33,149 nt of DNA from NCBI GenBank assembly GCA_049509635.1, contig JBEKZS010000034.1, positions 1 through 33,149 on the forward strand. The letters are read 5' to 3'. Position numbers and translations under genes: made by a program. The notes under the pieces are model-generated. The model was not told the origin of the DNA, ran no database searches, and was given only the letters and a program-made list of their open reading frames with translations. This stretch comes from Roseiarcus sp049509635. GTDB taxonomy: Bacteria; Pseudomonadota; Alphaproteobacteria; Rhizobiales; Beijerinckiaceae. This document shows positions 16,695 through 25,076 of this stretch, one piece after another; within the stretch, counting starts at the first letter, position 1, and the number at the start of each line of letters is the position of its first letter.

Positions 16695-17519
16695 TTGCAG
16701 ATCGTGTGGCCATGGCAAAACGGCGTGCTCAATCCACACGGCCCCATCGGAGCGGCCGAGCGGGTGATCCTGCTCGACGCGACCGCGATCATGCTCGCGG
16801 TCGTGTTGCCGGTCATAGCGCTGACGCTTGCGGTGGCCTGGTGGTTCCGGATGGGTAACGCCAGGGCTGCCTATCTTCCCGATTGGCAATTCTCGGGGCG
16901 CGTGGAGGTGGTCGTCTGGTCGATCCCGACGCTGATCATCGCGTTCCTCGGCGGCATGGCCTGGATTGGCTCCCATGACCTCGATCCCGGAGCTGAGATT
17001 CGTTCGCAAGCCCCCGCGATCGACATCCAGGTCGTTTCGTTGGACTGGAAATGGCTGTTCATCTATCCCGCGCTGGGCGTCGCCAGCGTCAACCGTCTCG
17101 TCGTGCCCGCCGGCGCGCCCCTGCGTCTCGAACTGACGTCGGCGAGCGTGATGAACAGCTTTCTCGTGCCGGAGCTCGGCAGCCAGATCTACGCAATGTC
17201 CGGCATGGCCACGCGGCTGCAACTGCTCGCCGTTGGTCCGGGGACCTATCCGGGCCTGTCCGCGCAGTTCAGCGGCGACGGGTTCTCCGACATGCGTTTC
17301 GACCTGGTGGCGCTCGACAGGCCCGGTTTCGACGATTGGGTGAAAACAACGCGTTCCGGGGGCGACAGGCTCGACGCCCAGGCTTATGCGCGTTTGGCTC
17401 GCCCCGGCAACGCGGCGGCGCCGAGCGCCTATGGCGACGTCGCGCCCGGCCTGTTCGAAGCGGCGATCGCAGACTCGTCCAAACCCGCTGTGTCGGACGC
17501 CATGCCGGCAGGGAAATGA
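16695..17519 (+). CDS. cyoA: Cytochrome bo-type ubiquinol oxidase subunit II
   Basis: About 274 aa. The mature region is typical of CyoA: VLNPHGPIGAAER, two transmembrane segments (TAIMLAVVLPVIALTLAVAWW and VVVWSIPTLIIAFLGGMAWI) and the cupredoxin-like domain with DWKWLFIYP. The Cys and His ligands of the CuA centre are absent: SASVMNSF and SAQFSGDGFSDM stand where cytochrome c oxidases have them, so the electron donor is quinol. The start is uncertain: the frame is open from 16608, with TTG 16695 and GTG 16704 as candidates after a CGGGG box. No lipobox cysteine or clear signal peptide is visible before VLNPHG, unlike E. coli CyoA. The next gene begins one base after its stop. Confidence 0.9.
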   Translation: MQIVWPWQNGVLNPHGPIGAAERVILLDATAIMLAVVLPVIALTLAVAWWFRMGNARAAYLPDWQFSGRVEVVVWSIPTLIIAFLGGMAWIGSHDLDPGAEIRSQAPAIDIQVVSLDWKWLFIYPALGVASVNRLVVPAGAPLRLELTSASVMNSFLVPELGSQIYAMSGMATRLQLLAVGPGTYPGLSAQFSGDGFSDMRFDLVALDRPGFDDWVKTTRSGGDRLDAQAYARLARPGNAAAPSAYGDVAPGLFEAAIADSSKPAVSDAMPAGK

Positions 17520-17520
17520 G

Positions 17521-19488
17521 ATGCTGGGCAAGCTGACCTGGGCCGCCATACCCTTCGATCAGCCAATTCCGTTGGCCGCCGGCGCGCTCGTGTTGTCGGT
17601 TGTCGTCGCGGTTCTCGGCGCGATCACGCTGAAGGGATGGTGGCCCTATCTCTGGGCCGAGTGGATCACCAGCGTCGATCACAAGCGGATCGGCGTCATG
17701 TATGTGGTGCTCGCGCTCGTCATGCTGATACGCGGGTTTGTCGATGCGATCATGATGCGAACGCAACTCGCGCTGGCCTCGGCCGGCGGGCAGGGCTTCC
17801 TGCCGTCGGAGCATTACGATCAGATCTTCTCCGCCCACGGCACGATCATGATCTTCTTCGTCGCGATGACATTCATGATCGGGCTCATGAATTTTGTCTT
17901 GCCGTTGCAGCTCGGCGTTCGCGACGTCGCGTTCCCGGTGCTCAACTCCGTAGGTTTCTGGCTGACGGCGGCGGGGGTGCTGCTCGTCAACCTGTCTCTC
18001 GTCATCGGAGATTTCGCCGCCACCGGTTGGCTCGCCTATCCCCCGCTGTCGGAGCTCCGTTACTCCCCCGGGGTCGGCGTCGATTATTATCTCTGGGCGC
18101 TTGAAATATCGGGTGCGGGCACGCTGATGACCGGGATCAATCTTACGACTACGATCCTGAAACTGCGCGCGCCCGGCATGGGCTACACGAAGATGCCGAT
18201 CTTCTGCTGGACGGCGCTCGCCTCCAATCTGCTGATCATCGCCGCTTTTCCGATCCTGACGGCGACTTTCGCCATGTTGTTGCTCGACCGCTACCTCGGC
18301 TTCCATTTCTTCACCGGCGATCTCGGCGGCAACCAGATGATGTATGTCAACCTCATCTGGGCCTGGGGCCACCCGGAAGTCTATATCCTCATCCTGCCCG
18401 CGTTCGGCGTGTTCTCCGAGGTCATTTCGACGTTCTCGGGCAAGCCGATCTTCGGCCGGCGCTCGATGATCATCGCGACGATGGCGATCTGCATGCTGTC
18501 GTTTCTGGTATGGTTGCACCACTTCTTCACGATGGGCGCGGGGGCCGACGTCAACGGCTTCTTCGGCGTGATGACGATGATCATCGCGGTGCCGACCGGC
18601 GTCAAGGTGTTCAATTGGCTGTTCACGCTCTACGGCGGCCGCATCCGCTTCGCCGTGCCGGTCCATTGGGCGCTCGGCTTCATGGTCACGTTCACGGTCG
18701 GCGGCATGACGGGCGTGCTGCTGGCGTCGCCGCCGGTGGATTTCGTGCTGCACAACAGCCTTTTCCTCGTCGCGCATTTTCACAACGTCATCATCGGCGG
18801 CGTGCTGTTCGGCGCCTTCGCCGGCTATAATTTCTGGTTCCCGAAGGCGTTCGGATTCACGTTGGACGAGCGACTGGGAAAGTCGGCCTTCTGGTGTTGG
18901 TTCATCGGGTTCTATCTCGCGTTCATGCCGCTCTACGCGCTGGGGCTGATGGGCGCGACGCGACGCATGCAGCACTACGCCGATCCGAGTTGGCGGCCCT
19001 ATATGCTCGTGGCGTTCGCCGGCGCGCTCGTGATCCTGGCGGGGATCGTCCTCACCATCGCTCAACTCGTGGTGAGCATCCGCTCGCGCGACCAGCGACG
19101 GGTCGGGGGCGATCCCTGGGACGGGCGCACCCTCGAATGGTCGACCTCGTCTCCGCCGCCGCCTTGGAACTTCGCGAACCTGCCGCGGGTGGAGGAGGAG
19201 GATGCGTTCTGGGCCCTCAAATACAAACGAACGAAGCCGGAGCGCGTCGACGTCCCCGAGCTCGAGGCGATCGATATGCCCTGCAACAGCGCGCTGGGGT
19301 TCGTGATCGCCTTCTTCTGCGTCGTGTTGGGCTTCGCGATGGTCTGGCACATCTGGTGGATCGCGCTCGTCGGCCTCGTCGGGGTCATCGCGGCCCTGCT
19401 GGTCCGGGCGTGGCGGACCTCGCTCGAAGTCGAAATCCCCGTTGCGACGCTCGCGGCCGCCTCGGCGCGCTCGGGCGCCGCGGCGTGA
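17521..19488 (+). CDS. cyoB: Cytochrome bo-type ubiquinol oxidase subunit I
   Basis: A 655-aa multi-pass haem-copper oxidase (E. coli CyoB has 663). Counting from ATG 17521, Arg71, Asp75, His98 and Gln101 fall exactly on the ubiquinone-site residues of the E. coli enzyme, and His106 is the low-spin haem ligand. The WGHPEVY motif supplies the CuB His and the cross-linked Tyr; WLHHFF gives two more CuB His; VAHFHNVI gives the haem ligands. Residues around RIRFAVPVHW and the C-terminal helices are also standard. It reduces oxygen to water at the inner membrane while pumping protons. It overlaps cyoC by 4 bases (GTGA). Confidence 0.97.
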   Translation: MLGKLTWAAIPFDQPIPLAAGALVLSVVVAVLGAITLKGWWPYLWAEWITSVDHKRIGVMYVVLALVMLIRGFVDAIMMRTQLALASAGGQGFLPSEHYDQIFSAHGTIMIFFVAMTFMIGLMNFVLPLQLGVRDVAFPVLNSVGFWLTAAGVLLVNLSLVIGDFAATGWLAYPPLSELRYSPGVGVDYYLWALEISGAGTLMTGINLTTTILKLRAPGMGYTKMPIFCWTALASNLLIIAAFPILTATFAMLLLDRYLGFHFFTGDLGGNQMMYVNLIWAWGHPEVYILILPAFGVFSEVISTFSGKPIFGRRSMIIATMAICMLSFLVWLHHFFTMGAGADVNGFFGVMTMIIAVPTGVKVFNWLFTLYGGRIRFAVPVHWALGFMVTFTVGGMTGVLLASPPVDFVLHNSLFLVAHFHNVIIGGVLFGAFAGYNFWFPKAFGFTLDERLGKSAFWCWFIGFYLAFMPLYALGLMGATRRMQHYADPSWRPYMLVAFAGALVILAGIVLTIAQLVVSIRSRDQRRVGGDPWDGRTLEWSTSSPPPPWNFANLPRVEEEDAFWALKYKRTKPERVDVPELEAIDMPCNSALGFVIAFFCVVLGFAMVWHIWWIALVGLVGVIAALLVRAWRTSLEVEIPVATLAAASARSGAAA

Positions 19489-20120
19489 GCGATGTCGGGA
19501 TCATTTCTCGACGGCCGAGCCCGGGTCCCGAGGCGATTCCGATCTCCGAGCGCGGCCCCGCGGCGACGGACGTCGTCGTGGGATATGGCTTTTGGCTATT
19601 CCTCCTCAGCGACATCGTCATGTTTTCCGCGCTGTTCGCCGCCTACGCCGTGCTGGCGAAGCAAACCGCCGGCGGACCGGCCGGTGCGGCCTTGTTCGAC
19701 CTGGGGCATGTCTTCGCCGAAACCCTCTGCCTGTTGGCCTCGAGCTTCGCCTGCGGCCTGTTCTCCATCGCGATCGAGCGCGGCAGCCGCCTTGGCGGTT
19801 TCGTGGCGGCGGCCGTCACCTTCGGGCTCGGCGTCGCGTTCGTCACCCTCGAGGCCTCGGAATTCGCTCACATGGTCGAGACCGACGCCGGTCCGTCGCA
19901 CAGCGCGTTTCTGTCCGCTTTCTTCGCGCTCGTCGGCACGCATGGGCTGCACGTGACCTTCGGGCTGCTGTGGCTGCTGATCATGATGGCCCAGCTCGCG
20001 ACGCTCGGGTTTCAGCCGATGGTGCGCCGGCGAATCTACTGCTTCAGCCTCTTCTGGCACGCGCTCGACATCGTCTGGATCGGCGTGTTCACGATCGTTT
20101 ATCTGGGAGCCAGCCAATGA
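19485..20120 (+). CDS. cyoC: Cytochrome bo-type ubiquinol oxidase subunit III
   Basis: A 211-aa protein with five transmembrane segments after a hydrophilic N-terminus of about 30 residues. Family blocks include GFWLFLLSDIVMFSALFAAY, AFVTLEASEFAHM, FFALVGTHGLHVTFGLLW and LFWHALDIVWIGVFTIVYL. It starts with GTG 19485 inside the end of cyoB and ends in a 4-base ATGA overlap with cyoD. Its role in the family is stabilising subunit I and proton uptake. Confidence 0.95.
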   Translation: MSDVGIISRRPSPGPEAIPISERGPAATDVVVGYGFWLFLLSDIVMFSALFAAYAVLAKQTAGGPAGAALFDLGHVFAETLCLLASSFACGLFSIAIERGSRLGGFVAAAVTFGLGVAFVTLEASEFAHMVETDAGPSHSAFLSAFFALVGTHGLHVTFGLLWLLIMMAQLATLGFQPMVRRRIYCFSLFWHALDIVWIGVFTIVYLGASQ

Positions 20121-20494
20121 ACTCGCATCGCCAGGCCCGAGGCGCGACCGGAGACCAACCGCCCGCGGGCGAGCGGGCTGACCGCGGCGGCCTCGCGCGG
20201 ATCGTCATCGGGCTCGGCCTGGCCTTCATTCTCACGCTCGCCTCGTTTTGGGCCGCAGGGACGCATCTCGTCTACGGGCCCGCCGTTCCCGTCCTGTTGG
20301 CCGCGCTCGCGATCGGCCAGATGGGCGTGCATCTGGTGTTCTTCCTGCACATTTCCAGCGCGCCGGACCAGACCAACAACTTTCTCGCGCTGGCGTTCGG
20401 TTGTTTCGTGGTCGGGTTGGTCGTTTTCGGCTCGATGATCATCATCTCGAATTTGAATGCGAACATGACGCCTATCCATCGGATGAGGGAGTAG
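20117..20494 (+). CDS. cyoD: Cytochrome bo-type ubiquinol oxidase subunit IV
   Basis: A 125-aa protein with three transmembrane segments (LARIVIGLGLAFILTLASFW; PAVPVLLAALAIGQMGVHLV; LALAFGCFVVGLVVFGSMII) and the CyoD block HLVFFLHI. A polar N-terminal tail of about 25 residues makes it slightly longer than the E. coli protein (109 aa). It is the last gene of the unit; cyoE, the haem O synthase often placed next, is not in this window and must be supplied elsewhere. Confidence 0.93.
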   Translation: MNSHRQARGATGDQPPAGERADRGGLARIVIGLGLAFILTLASFWAAGTHLVYGPAVPVLLAALAIGQMGVHLVFFLHISSAPDQTNNFLALAFGCFVVGLVVFGSMIIISNLNANMTPIHRMRE

Positions 20495-20648
20495 CGGAAC
20501 TCGGACCGCTCGACGCCATCGCCGGCGCATCGCCGGTTGACGCCTGGTTTCAGAAGCAGAGGACTTCGACATTCGAGGCGTGAGGCGAGCGAGTCGCCGG
20601 ATCAAGCCGGCGCAGCCCCTCCGAACGGCCTCGTCCCGCCGGCGCCGG
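20495..20648. terminator. Hairpin-rich gap between convergent cyoD and GMC genes
   Basis: Two perfect 6-bp inverted repeats lie here: CCGGCG-CAT-CGCCGG (20522-20536) and CGCCGG-N6-CCGGCG (20595-20612). Neither has a T-run. Their position between convergent genes fits a two-way transcription end, but intrinsic termination is not shown. Confidence 0.35.
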
Positions 20649-22238
20649 TCAGGCGCGAACCCCCGGCGAGGCGCCCCCCAACCGTTGCTTTATCAAGTCG
20701 GCGACGCGGAGCGCGTTTGCGATGATCGTCAAGGTCGGATTCACCGCGCCGATGGATGGAAAGAAACTGGCGTCGACAATGTAGAGATTGTCGAGTTCAT
20801 GCGCCTTGCAATCGAGGTCGAGGACGGACGTCGCAGGATCGCGGCCAAATCGCGCCGTTCCCGCTTGATGCGCCGTGCCGCCGATCGGAACGTTCTGACC
20901 GAAATAGAGGCTGCGCTCGAGCAGCACCGGACTTGCGCCCGCGGCGCTCAGGATGCGCTCGAGCTTTTTCCTGAGCCGACGATGGGCTTCCAGATTGTTT
21001 TCGGTCAGGTCGAGAACCACCCGTTCGCCGTCGTAGAGAATTCGATTCTCCGGATCCGGCAAATCTTCGCTGGAGAGCCAGAAGTCCATGGATCGGCGCG
21101 CCATTTCCTCGAAGGGCATTTTCGGAACCCATTCCAGCCACGCCGGCAGCGCCTCACCCCGGATTTGCGCGCCGTGCGAGGTGGCGCACATCTGGATGAG
21201 GCCCAGCGGGTATTCCCAATCGTCGGATCCGAAATAATAGTCGCTGACGGCGAGGGTCTTTTGAAAGACAGTCTCGTTGGGCTCGCGCATCAGGGCCATC
21301 AGGATCGATTGATTGTGGCGCATGTAATTGCGGCCCACCTGCTCCGAGCCGTTGGCGAGGCCTCGCGGGTGCCGATCGCTGGACGACCGCAGCAAAAGCA
21401 GAGCCGACGACAACGCGCCGCAGGCGACGACGACAATGTCGGCGCTGTAACTCTCCTGCCGCCCTTCGCGCGTCACATCGACGCCGGAGACGACCCGGCC
21501 GCTCGGATCCGTCTTCAGCCTCGAAACATAGGCCCCGGTCAGCAGCGCCAGGTTGGCGTGGGCCTTCAGCGCCGGATCGACGCAGATCACCTGCGCGTCC
21601 GCCTTGCCGTTCAAGAGGCAGGGGAAACCGTCGAAGGCGTCGCAGCGGATACAAATGCTGGTCGGCGTCGGCTTGCCGTTCTTCTCGTCGAGCAGAATGC
21701 CGAGCGGCAGATGAAACGGGTGCAGGCCGTTCCGGGTCATGCTGTCGCTCAAGGCCTGAATGCGCGGCTCGTGGGAGACCGCGGGAAAAGGAAACGGCCC
21801 GCTCGAAGGCGGCTCGGTCGGGTCCTCGCCGCGCGCGCCATGGACATGGAACAGCCGCTCGGCCTCGGCGTAATAGGGCTCGAAGTGCTTGTATTCGAGC
21901 GGCCAGGCGGGCGAGACGCCATCGCTGTGGGCGACCTCTTCGAAGTCGCGCTCGCGCAGCCGCAGCAGCGCGGCGCCGTAGACTTTCGAATTGCCGCCGA
22001 CGTAATAGTGGAGGCCCGGGCGGAAGGCTCGCCCGTCCGCGCCATACCATGTCTCCTTGGCCTGGTAGGCGCCGTCGACGAACACGACTTGCGAATCCCA
22101 GTTCGCGGGGGAGCGCGGGAGGTAATCGCCGCGCTCCAGCAGCAGTATGCGCTTGCCCGTAGGCGCCAATCGCTGCGCGAGCGAGGCGCCGCCGGGCCCG
22201 CTCCCGATCACGATCACGTCGTAATGATTGTCGGGCAC
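20649..22238 (-). CDS. GMC-family FAD oxidoreductase beside a glucose dehydrogenase-like SDR
   Basis: A 529-aa flavoprotein starting with GTG 22238, preceded by AGGAGA. The FAD motif is VIVIGSGPGGASLAQRLA with LLLERGD. The middle contains HYYVGGNSKVYGAALLRLRE, a Cys-containing block CIRCDAFDGFPCL, and VVVACGALSSALLLLRS. The C-terminal catalytic region has GGTAHQAGTARFG (His) and IGAVNPTLTIIANALR (Asn). This is the GMC branch related to gluconate/sugar dehydrogenases rather than BetA; it shares little with the GMC protein at 13064-14704 beyond the fold. It lies 12 bases after the SDR gene on the same message. The pairing suggests oxidation of glucose or a similar sugar, by inference. Confidence 0.88.
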   Translation of the reverse strand: MPDNHYDVIVIGSGPGGASLAQRLAPTGKRILLLERGDYLPRSPANWDSQVVFVDGAYQAKETWYGADGRAFRPGLHYYVGGNSKVYGAALLRLRERDFEEVAHSDGVSPAWPLEYKHFEPYYAEAERLFHVHGARGEDPTEPPSSGPFPFPAVSHEPRIQALSDSMTRNGLHPFHLPLGILLDEKNGKPTPTSICIRCDAFDGFPCLLNGKADAQVICVDPALKAHANLALLTGAYVSRLKTDPSGRVVSGVDVTREGRQESYSADIVVVACGALSSALLLLRSSSDRHPRGLANGSEQVGRNYMRHNQSILMALMREPNETVFQKTLAVSDYYFGSDDWEYPLGLIQMCATSHGAQIRGEALPAWLEWVPKMPFEEMARRSMDFWLSSEDLPDPENRILYDGERVVLDLTENNLEAHRRLRKKLERILSAAGASPVLLERSLYFGQNVPIGGTAHQAGTARFGRDPATSVLDLDCKAHELDNLYIVDASFFPSIGAVNPTLTIIANALRVADLIKQRLGGASPGVRA

Positions 22239-22250
22239 GCTTGGTCTCCT

Positions 22251-23108
22251 TCAGCCGCCGGTTGCGAAGCCCGGATAGAGCGTCATGCCGCCATCCACAT
22301 AGAGGGTCGATCCGACGACATAGTCGGACTGGTCCGAGGCGAGCCACACCGCTGCGCGCGCAATGTCTTCCGGCTCGCCGATCCGCCCGTAGGGAATCAG
22401 CGTCATCAACTGGTCATAAGCCTCCTTGGTGTCCCAGGCCGACTTGTTGATCGGCGTGCGGATGGCCCCGGGCGCGATGCCGTTGACCCGGATGCGTCGG
22501 GGCGCGATCTCCTGGGCGAGGCTTTCCATCATCAGCTTGATGCCGCCCTTGGAGGTCGCATAGTTGGCGTGGCCGCCCCAGGGAATCTGCTGGTGCACCG
22601 AACTCATGCAGATGATCTTGCCCGCGGCGCAGGAAACGGCGGGCACCACGCCGCGCCGCAGGAACTCGCGGATCGCCTCGCGCGCGCACAGGAACTGTCC
22701 GGTCAGATTGACGTTGAGCACCATCTGCCATTGCGCCAGCGTCATCGCATGGAAGGCGGAATCGCGCTGCAGCCCGGCATTGGCCACGAGAACGTCGATG
22801 GTTCCGAACTCGCCGATCATGCGCTTGAACATGGCGGCGACCTGATCTTCCGAAGAGACATCGGCCTGATGAGCGATCGCCCTGACGCCAAAGCCCTGGA
22901 TTTCATCGACGACGGCCTGCGCGGCCTCGGCGCCCTCGACGTAATTGACGACGATGTCGGCGCCGGCCTGGCCCAACGCGATGGCGACGCCACGGCCGAT
23001 GCCGGAATTTGCGCCGGTCACCAACGCTTTCTGGCCGATCAGAATTCTCGGAGGCGCGAGCGACGGACCGGTCGATACGGCAGGCGTAGCGTTACTGGAT
23101 GTCGTCAC
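22251..23108 (-). CDS. SDR, glucose 1-dehydrogenase-like
   Basis: About 285 aa from GTG 23108; an earlier GTG at 23177 adds 23 residues without family character. It has TGANSGIGRG, VVNYVEGAE after beta-2, ANAG, catalytic Ser in MSSVHQQIPW, YATSK (Tyr-x3-Lys) and the long shared block KGGIKLMMESLAQEIAP. The C-terminus IGEPEDIARAAVWLAS followed by YVDGGMTLYPGF is almost that of Bacillus glucose 1-dehydrogenase, from memory. It likely oxidises glucose or another aldose with NAD(P). It heads a two-gene unit with the GMC protein and is divergent from the DoxX gene. Confidence 0.9.
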   Translation of the reverse strand: MTTSSNATPAVSTGPSLAPPRILIGQKALVTGANSGIGRGVAIALGQAGADIVVNYVEGAEAAQAVVDEIQGFGVRAIAHQADVSSEDQVAAMFKRMIGEFGTIDVLVANAGLQRDSAFHAMTLAQWQMVLNVNLTGQFLCAREAIREFLRRGVVPAVSCAAGKIICMSSVHQQIPWGGHANYATSKGGIKLMMESLAQEIAPRRIRVNGIAPGAIRTPINKSAWDTKEAYDQLMTLIPYGRIGEPEDIARAAVWLASDQSDYVVGSTLYVDGGMTLYPGFATGG

Positions 23109-23272
23109 CGGTCGATCCCCCTGCGTTTGGCGCCTGCGCTCGCCATCCGTGTCGGCCGGAAGAGCCGGGAAGTCCACGGACAGATTTTGCGCGCTGCCCG
23201 TAAACTGCGCCGCGCACCGAGAGGTTGCGCGCGCATCGGCGCGTAGTGCGACGCGTGGACAGGAGACCAGCC

Positions 23273-23746
23273 GTGTCGAGCATCCTCATCGTCCTGGCCG
23301 CGCGCTGTCTGCTGGTGATGCTGTTTCTCCCGTTCAGCGCGCTCGACAAGCTCGTCAATTTCGGGGCCGCCTTGGACCAGGCCGAGCAGGCTGCGCCCTC
23401 GCGTCCGCTCGCCACGATCCTCATTCTCGGCGGACTCGGAGTCGAGCTCTTCATGTCGCTCGCCGTTCTGATCGGCGTCGCGGACCGGCTCGCCGCTCTC
23501 GTTCTCGCCGCCTATTGCGTCGTCACCGCGGTCCTGTGGAAGCCGTTCTGGAAAGCGGCGGATTTTCGTCTGCGGGGGCCGAGCCAGGGGCGCGAGCTGT
23601 TCTGGGATTTCCTGAAGAACCTCGCCGTCGCCGGCGGCTTCCTGATGCTGACGTTCGGTTCGAACGCATCGGGGGTTCGTGGATTCTTCGAGAACCCGCT
23701 GGGCTCTTCGCACCCTTACGAACTCACCGACACGCGAGGCGGTTGA
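23273..23746 (+). CDS. DoxX-family membrane protein
   Basis: A 157-aa protein from GTG 23273 with AGGAGA 7 bases upstream. Four hydrophobic segments are visible: ILIVLAARCLLVMLFLPFSA, an ATILILGGLGVELFMSLAVL helix, LAALVLAAYCVVTAVLW and NLAVAGGFLMLTFG. The order FSALDKLVNF, then the polar WKPFWK loop and FWDFLKNLAVAGG, follows the DoxX/DoxD pattern. The family is linked to quinone or thiol redox chemistry, but most members have no known function. It is first of a three-gene plus-strand unit. Confidence 0.82.
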   Translation: MSSILIVLAARCLLVMLFLPFSALDKLVNFGAALDQAEQAAPSRPLATILILGGLGVELFMSLAVLIGVADRLAALVLAAYCVVTAVLWKPFWKAADFRLRGPSQGRELFWDFLKNLAVAGGFLMLTFGSNASGVRGFFENPLGSSHPYELTDTRGG

Positions 23747-23747
23747 T

Positions 23748-24191
23748 ATGGTCGACCATCCCATTGTCCCATACTGGCATCTGTGGACGGACGCGGAAGG
23801 CGTCAGCCGGCTCAGTCGCTGCGTCATGATCGACTTCGCGCTGAAATCAATGCAGGCGCCGGCCGCGCCGCAATGGCAGGGCCTCAAGACGAGCGGGGCC
23901 ATATCGACGATGGTCACGGTGCAACCGGTCGGCTGGGTCGGCGATTGGCACGAAAATCCGAAGCCGCAATGGATCGTCCCTCTCTCCGGGCGATGGTTCG
24001 TCGAAGCGATGGACGGCGTGCGAGTCGAGATGGGCGCGGGCGAATTGTCGTTCGGCGGCGACCAGCGCTGCCGCGTGGTCGACGGCAAGCGCGGGCATCG
24101 GTCCGGCACTGTCGGCGATGCTCCCGCGGTGCTGATGGTCGTGCAATTCGACACGGCGCCCGCCCCCTCCGGCCCTTGCGCGTTCAAATGA
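23748..24191 (+). CDS. Cupin-domain protein
   Basis: A 147-aa protein whose ATG 23748 follows the DoxX stop by one base. A small beta-barrel is indicated by VTVQPVGWVGDWHENPKPQW, then VPLSGRWFVEAMDG and VEMGAGELSFGGDQ, then the C-terminal RGHRSGTVGD. His in DWHENP and later His may bind a metal, as in cupins. No enzyme activity can be assigned. It overlaps the next gene by 4 bases (ATGA). Confidence 0.75.
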   Translation: MVDHPIVPYWHLWTDAEGVSRLSRCVMIDFALKSMQAPAAPQWQGLKTSGAISTMVTVQPVGWVGDWHENPKPQWIVPLSGRWFVEAMDGVRVEMGAGELSFGGDQRCRVVDGKRGHRSGTVGDAPAVLMVVQFDTAPAPSGPCAFK

Positions 24192-25051
24192 CCGTGATCG
24201 CCAGGCTCGCTCGCATCAGCCTGACGGCGCGCGGGGCTGGGCAGCTCGCGATCTTCTACGAGCGCGCGCTCGGATTTCGCCGGCTCGGCGAGGAACACCG
24301 TTCGGGCGCGCAGTTCGAGAGCTTGATGGGCGTCCAGGGAGGCGCGCGCCGCTGCCTGCTCGGCCTCGGCGAAGAGATCGTCGAATTGCTGGAATTCGCG
24401 CTGCCCGGTCGACCTTATCCGCCCGGCGCGATCGCATCCGACATATCCTTCCAGCACTTTGCGATTGTCGTGGCGGATATGGACGCGGCGTATCGCCGCC
24501 TTCTGGGAGTTTCCGGCTGGCGCGCGATATCGAGCGAGGGTCCCGTGCGCCTGCCCGCAGCCTCGGGAGGCGCGACCGCTTTCAAGTTCCGCGATCCCGA
24601 GGGCCATCCTCTGGAACTCATCGCCTTTGCCGCGGATAGGTCGCCGGGCCGCTGGCAGGCCGGTCATGGCGAAGGCCCTTGCCTCGGCATCGATCATTCC
24701 GCGATCAGCGTGGCGGACACGGCGCGCAGCACGGCGTTCTACGAGCAACTCGGCTTCAGGGTTTCCGGGAGGTCGCACAATCGCGGCGCCGAACAGGCGC
24801 GGCTCGATGGTCTCGATGCCCCCGACGTCGAAGTCACCGCGCTCGCGACCGCCCGGCAAACGCCTCACATCGAACTTCTGCGTTATCGCGAGGCGCGCAA
24901 GGACAGCGGCCCGCTGCGCAACGACGACGTCGCCGCCACCCGTCTCGTGCTCGAAGCCGCGCCGCGATCCGATGGCCGCGAGGCGGTCGGCCAACGCAGT
25001 CTTCTCGACCCGGACGGTCATCGGCTGCTGATCGAGGCGCCGCCGGATTGA
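24188..25051 (+). CDS. Double-domain VOC protein
   Basis: A 287-aa protein from ATG 24188 with two VOC units in tandem. Unit 1, residues ~5-140, has RISLTARGAGQLAIFYERAL and ends FKFRDPEGHPLELIAF. Unit 2, residues ~155-285, has GIDHSAISVADTARSTAFYE and ends SLLDPDGHRLLIEA. The His and Glu of each domain (HFAIVV and ELIAF; IDHSAI and LIEAP) can form a metal site. Two-domain VOC proteins include extradiol-type dioxygenases and glyoxalase-like enzymes. The unit DoxX-cupin-VOC looks like a small redox or lyase module; its substrate is unknown. Confidence 0.82.
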   Translation: MTVIARLARISLTARGAGQLAIFYERALGFRRLGEEHRSGAQFESLMGVQGGARRCLLGLGEEIVELLEFALPGRPYPPGAIASDISFQHFAIVVADMDAAYRRLLGVSGWRAISSEGPVRLPAASGGATAFKFRDPEGHPLELIAFAADRSPGRWQAGHGEGPCLGIDHSAISVADTARSTAFYEQLGFRVSGRSHNRGAEQARLDGLDAPDVEVTALATARQTPHIELLRYREARKDSGPLRNDDVAATRLVLEAAPRSDGREAVGQRSLLDPDGHRLLIEAPPD

Positions 25052-25076
25052 CGGGCGATCCTCGGCGGCGGGTCGA

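Noticed and set aside
17269..19350. Very long minus-strand open frame (693 codons) opposite cyoA-cyoB
   Set aside because: Rich in Arg, Asp, His and Glu in the way high-GC antisense frames are; cyoB on the other strand is certain.
20580..23246. 888-codon plus-strand open frame opposite the GMC and SDR genes
   Set aside because: Composition is that of a mirror frame with no family motifs; the minus-strand genes have full catalytic motifs.
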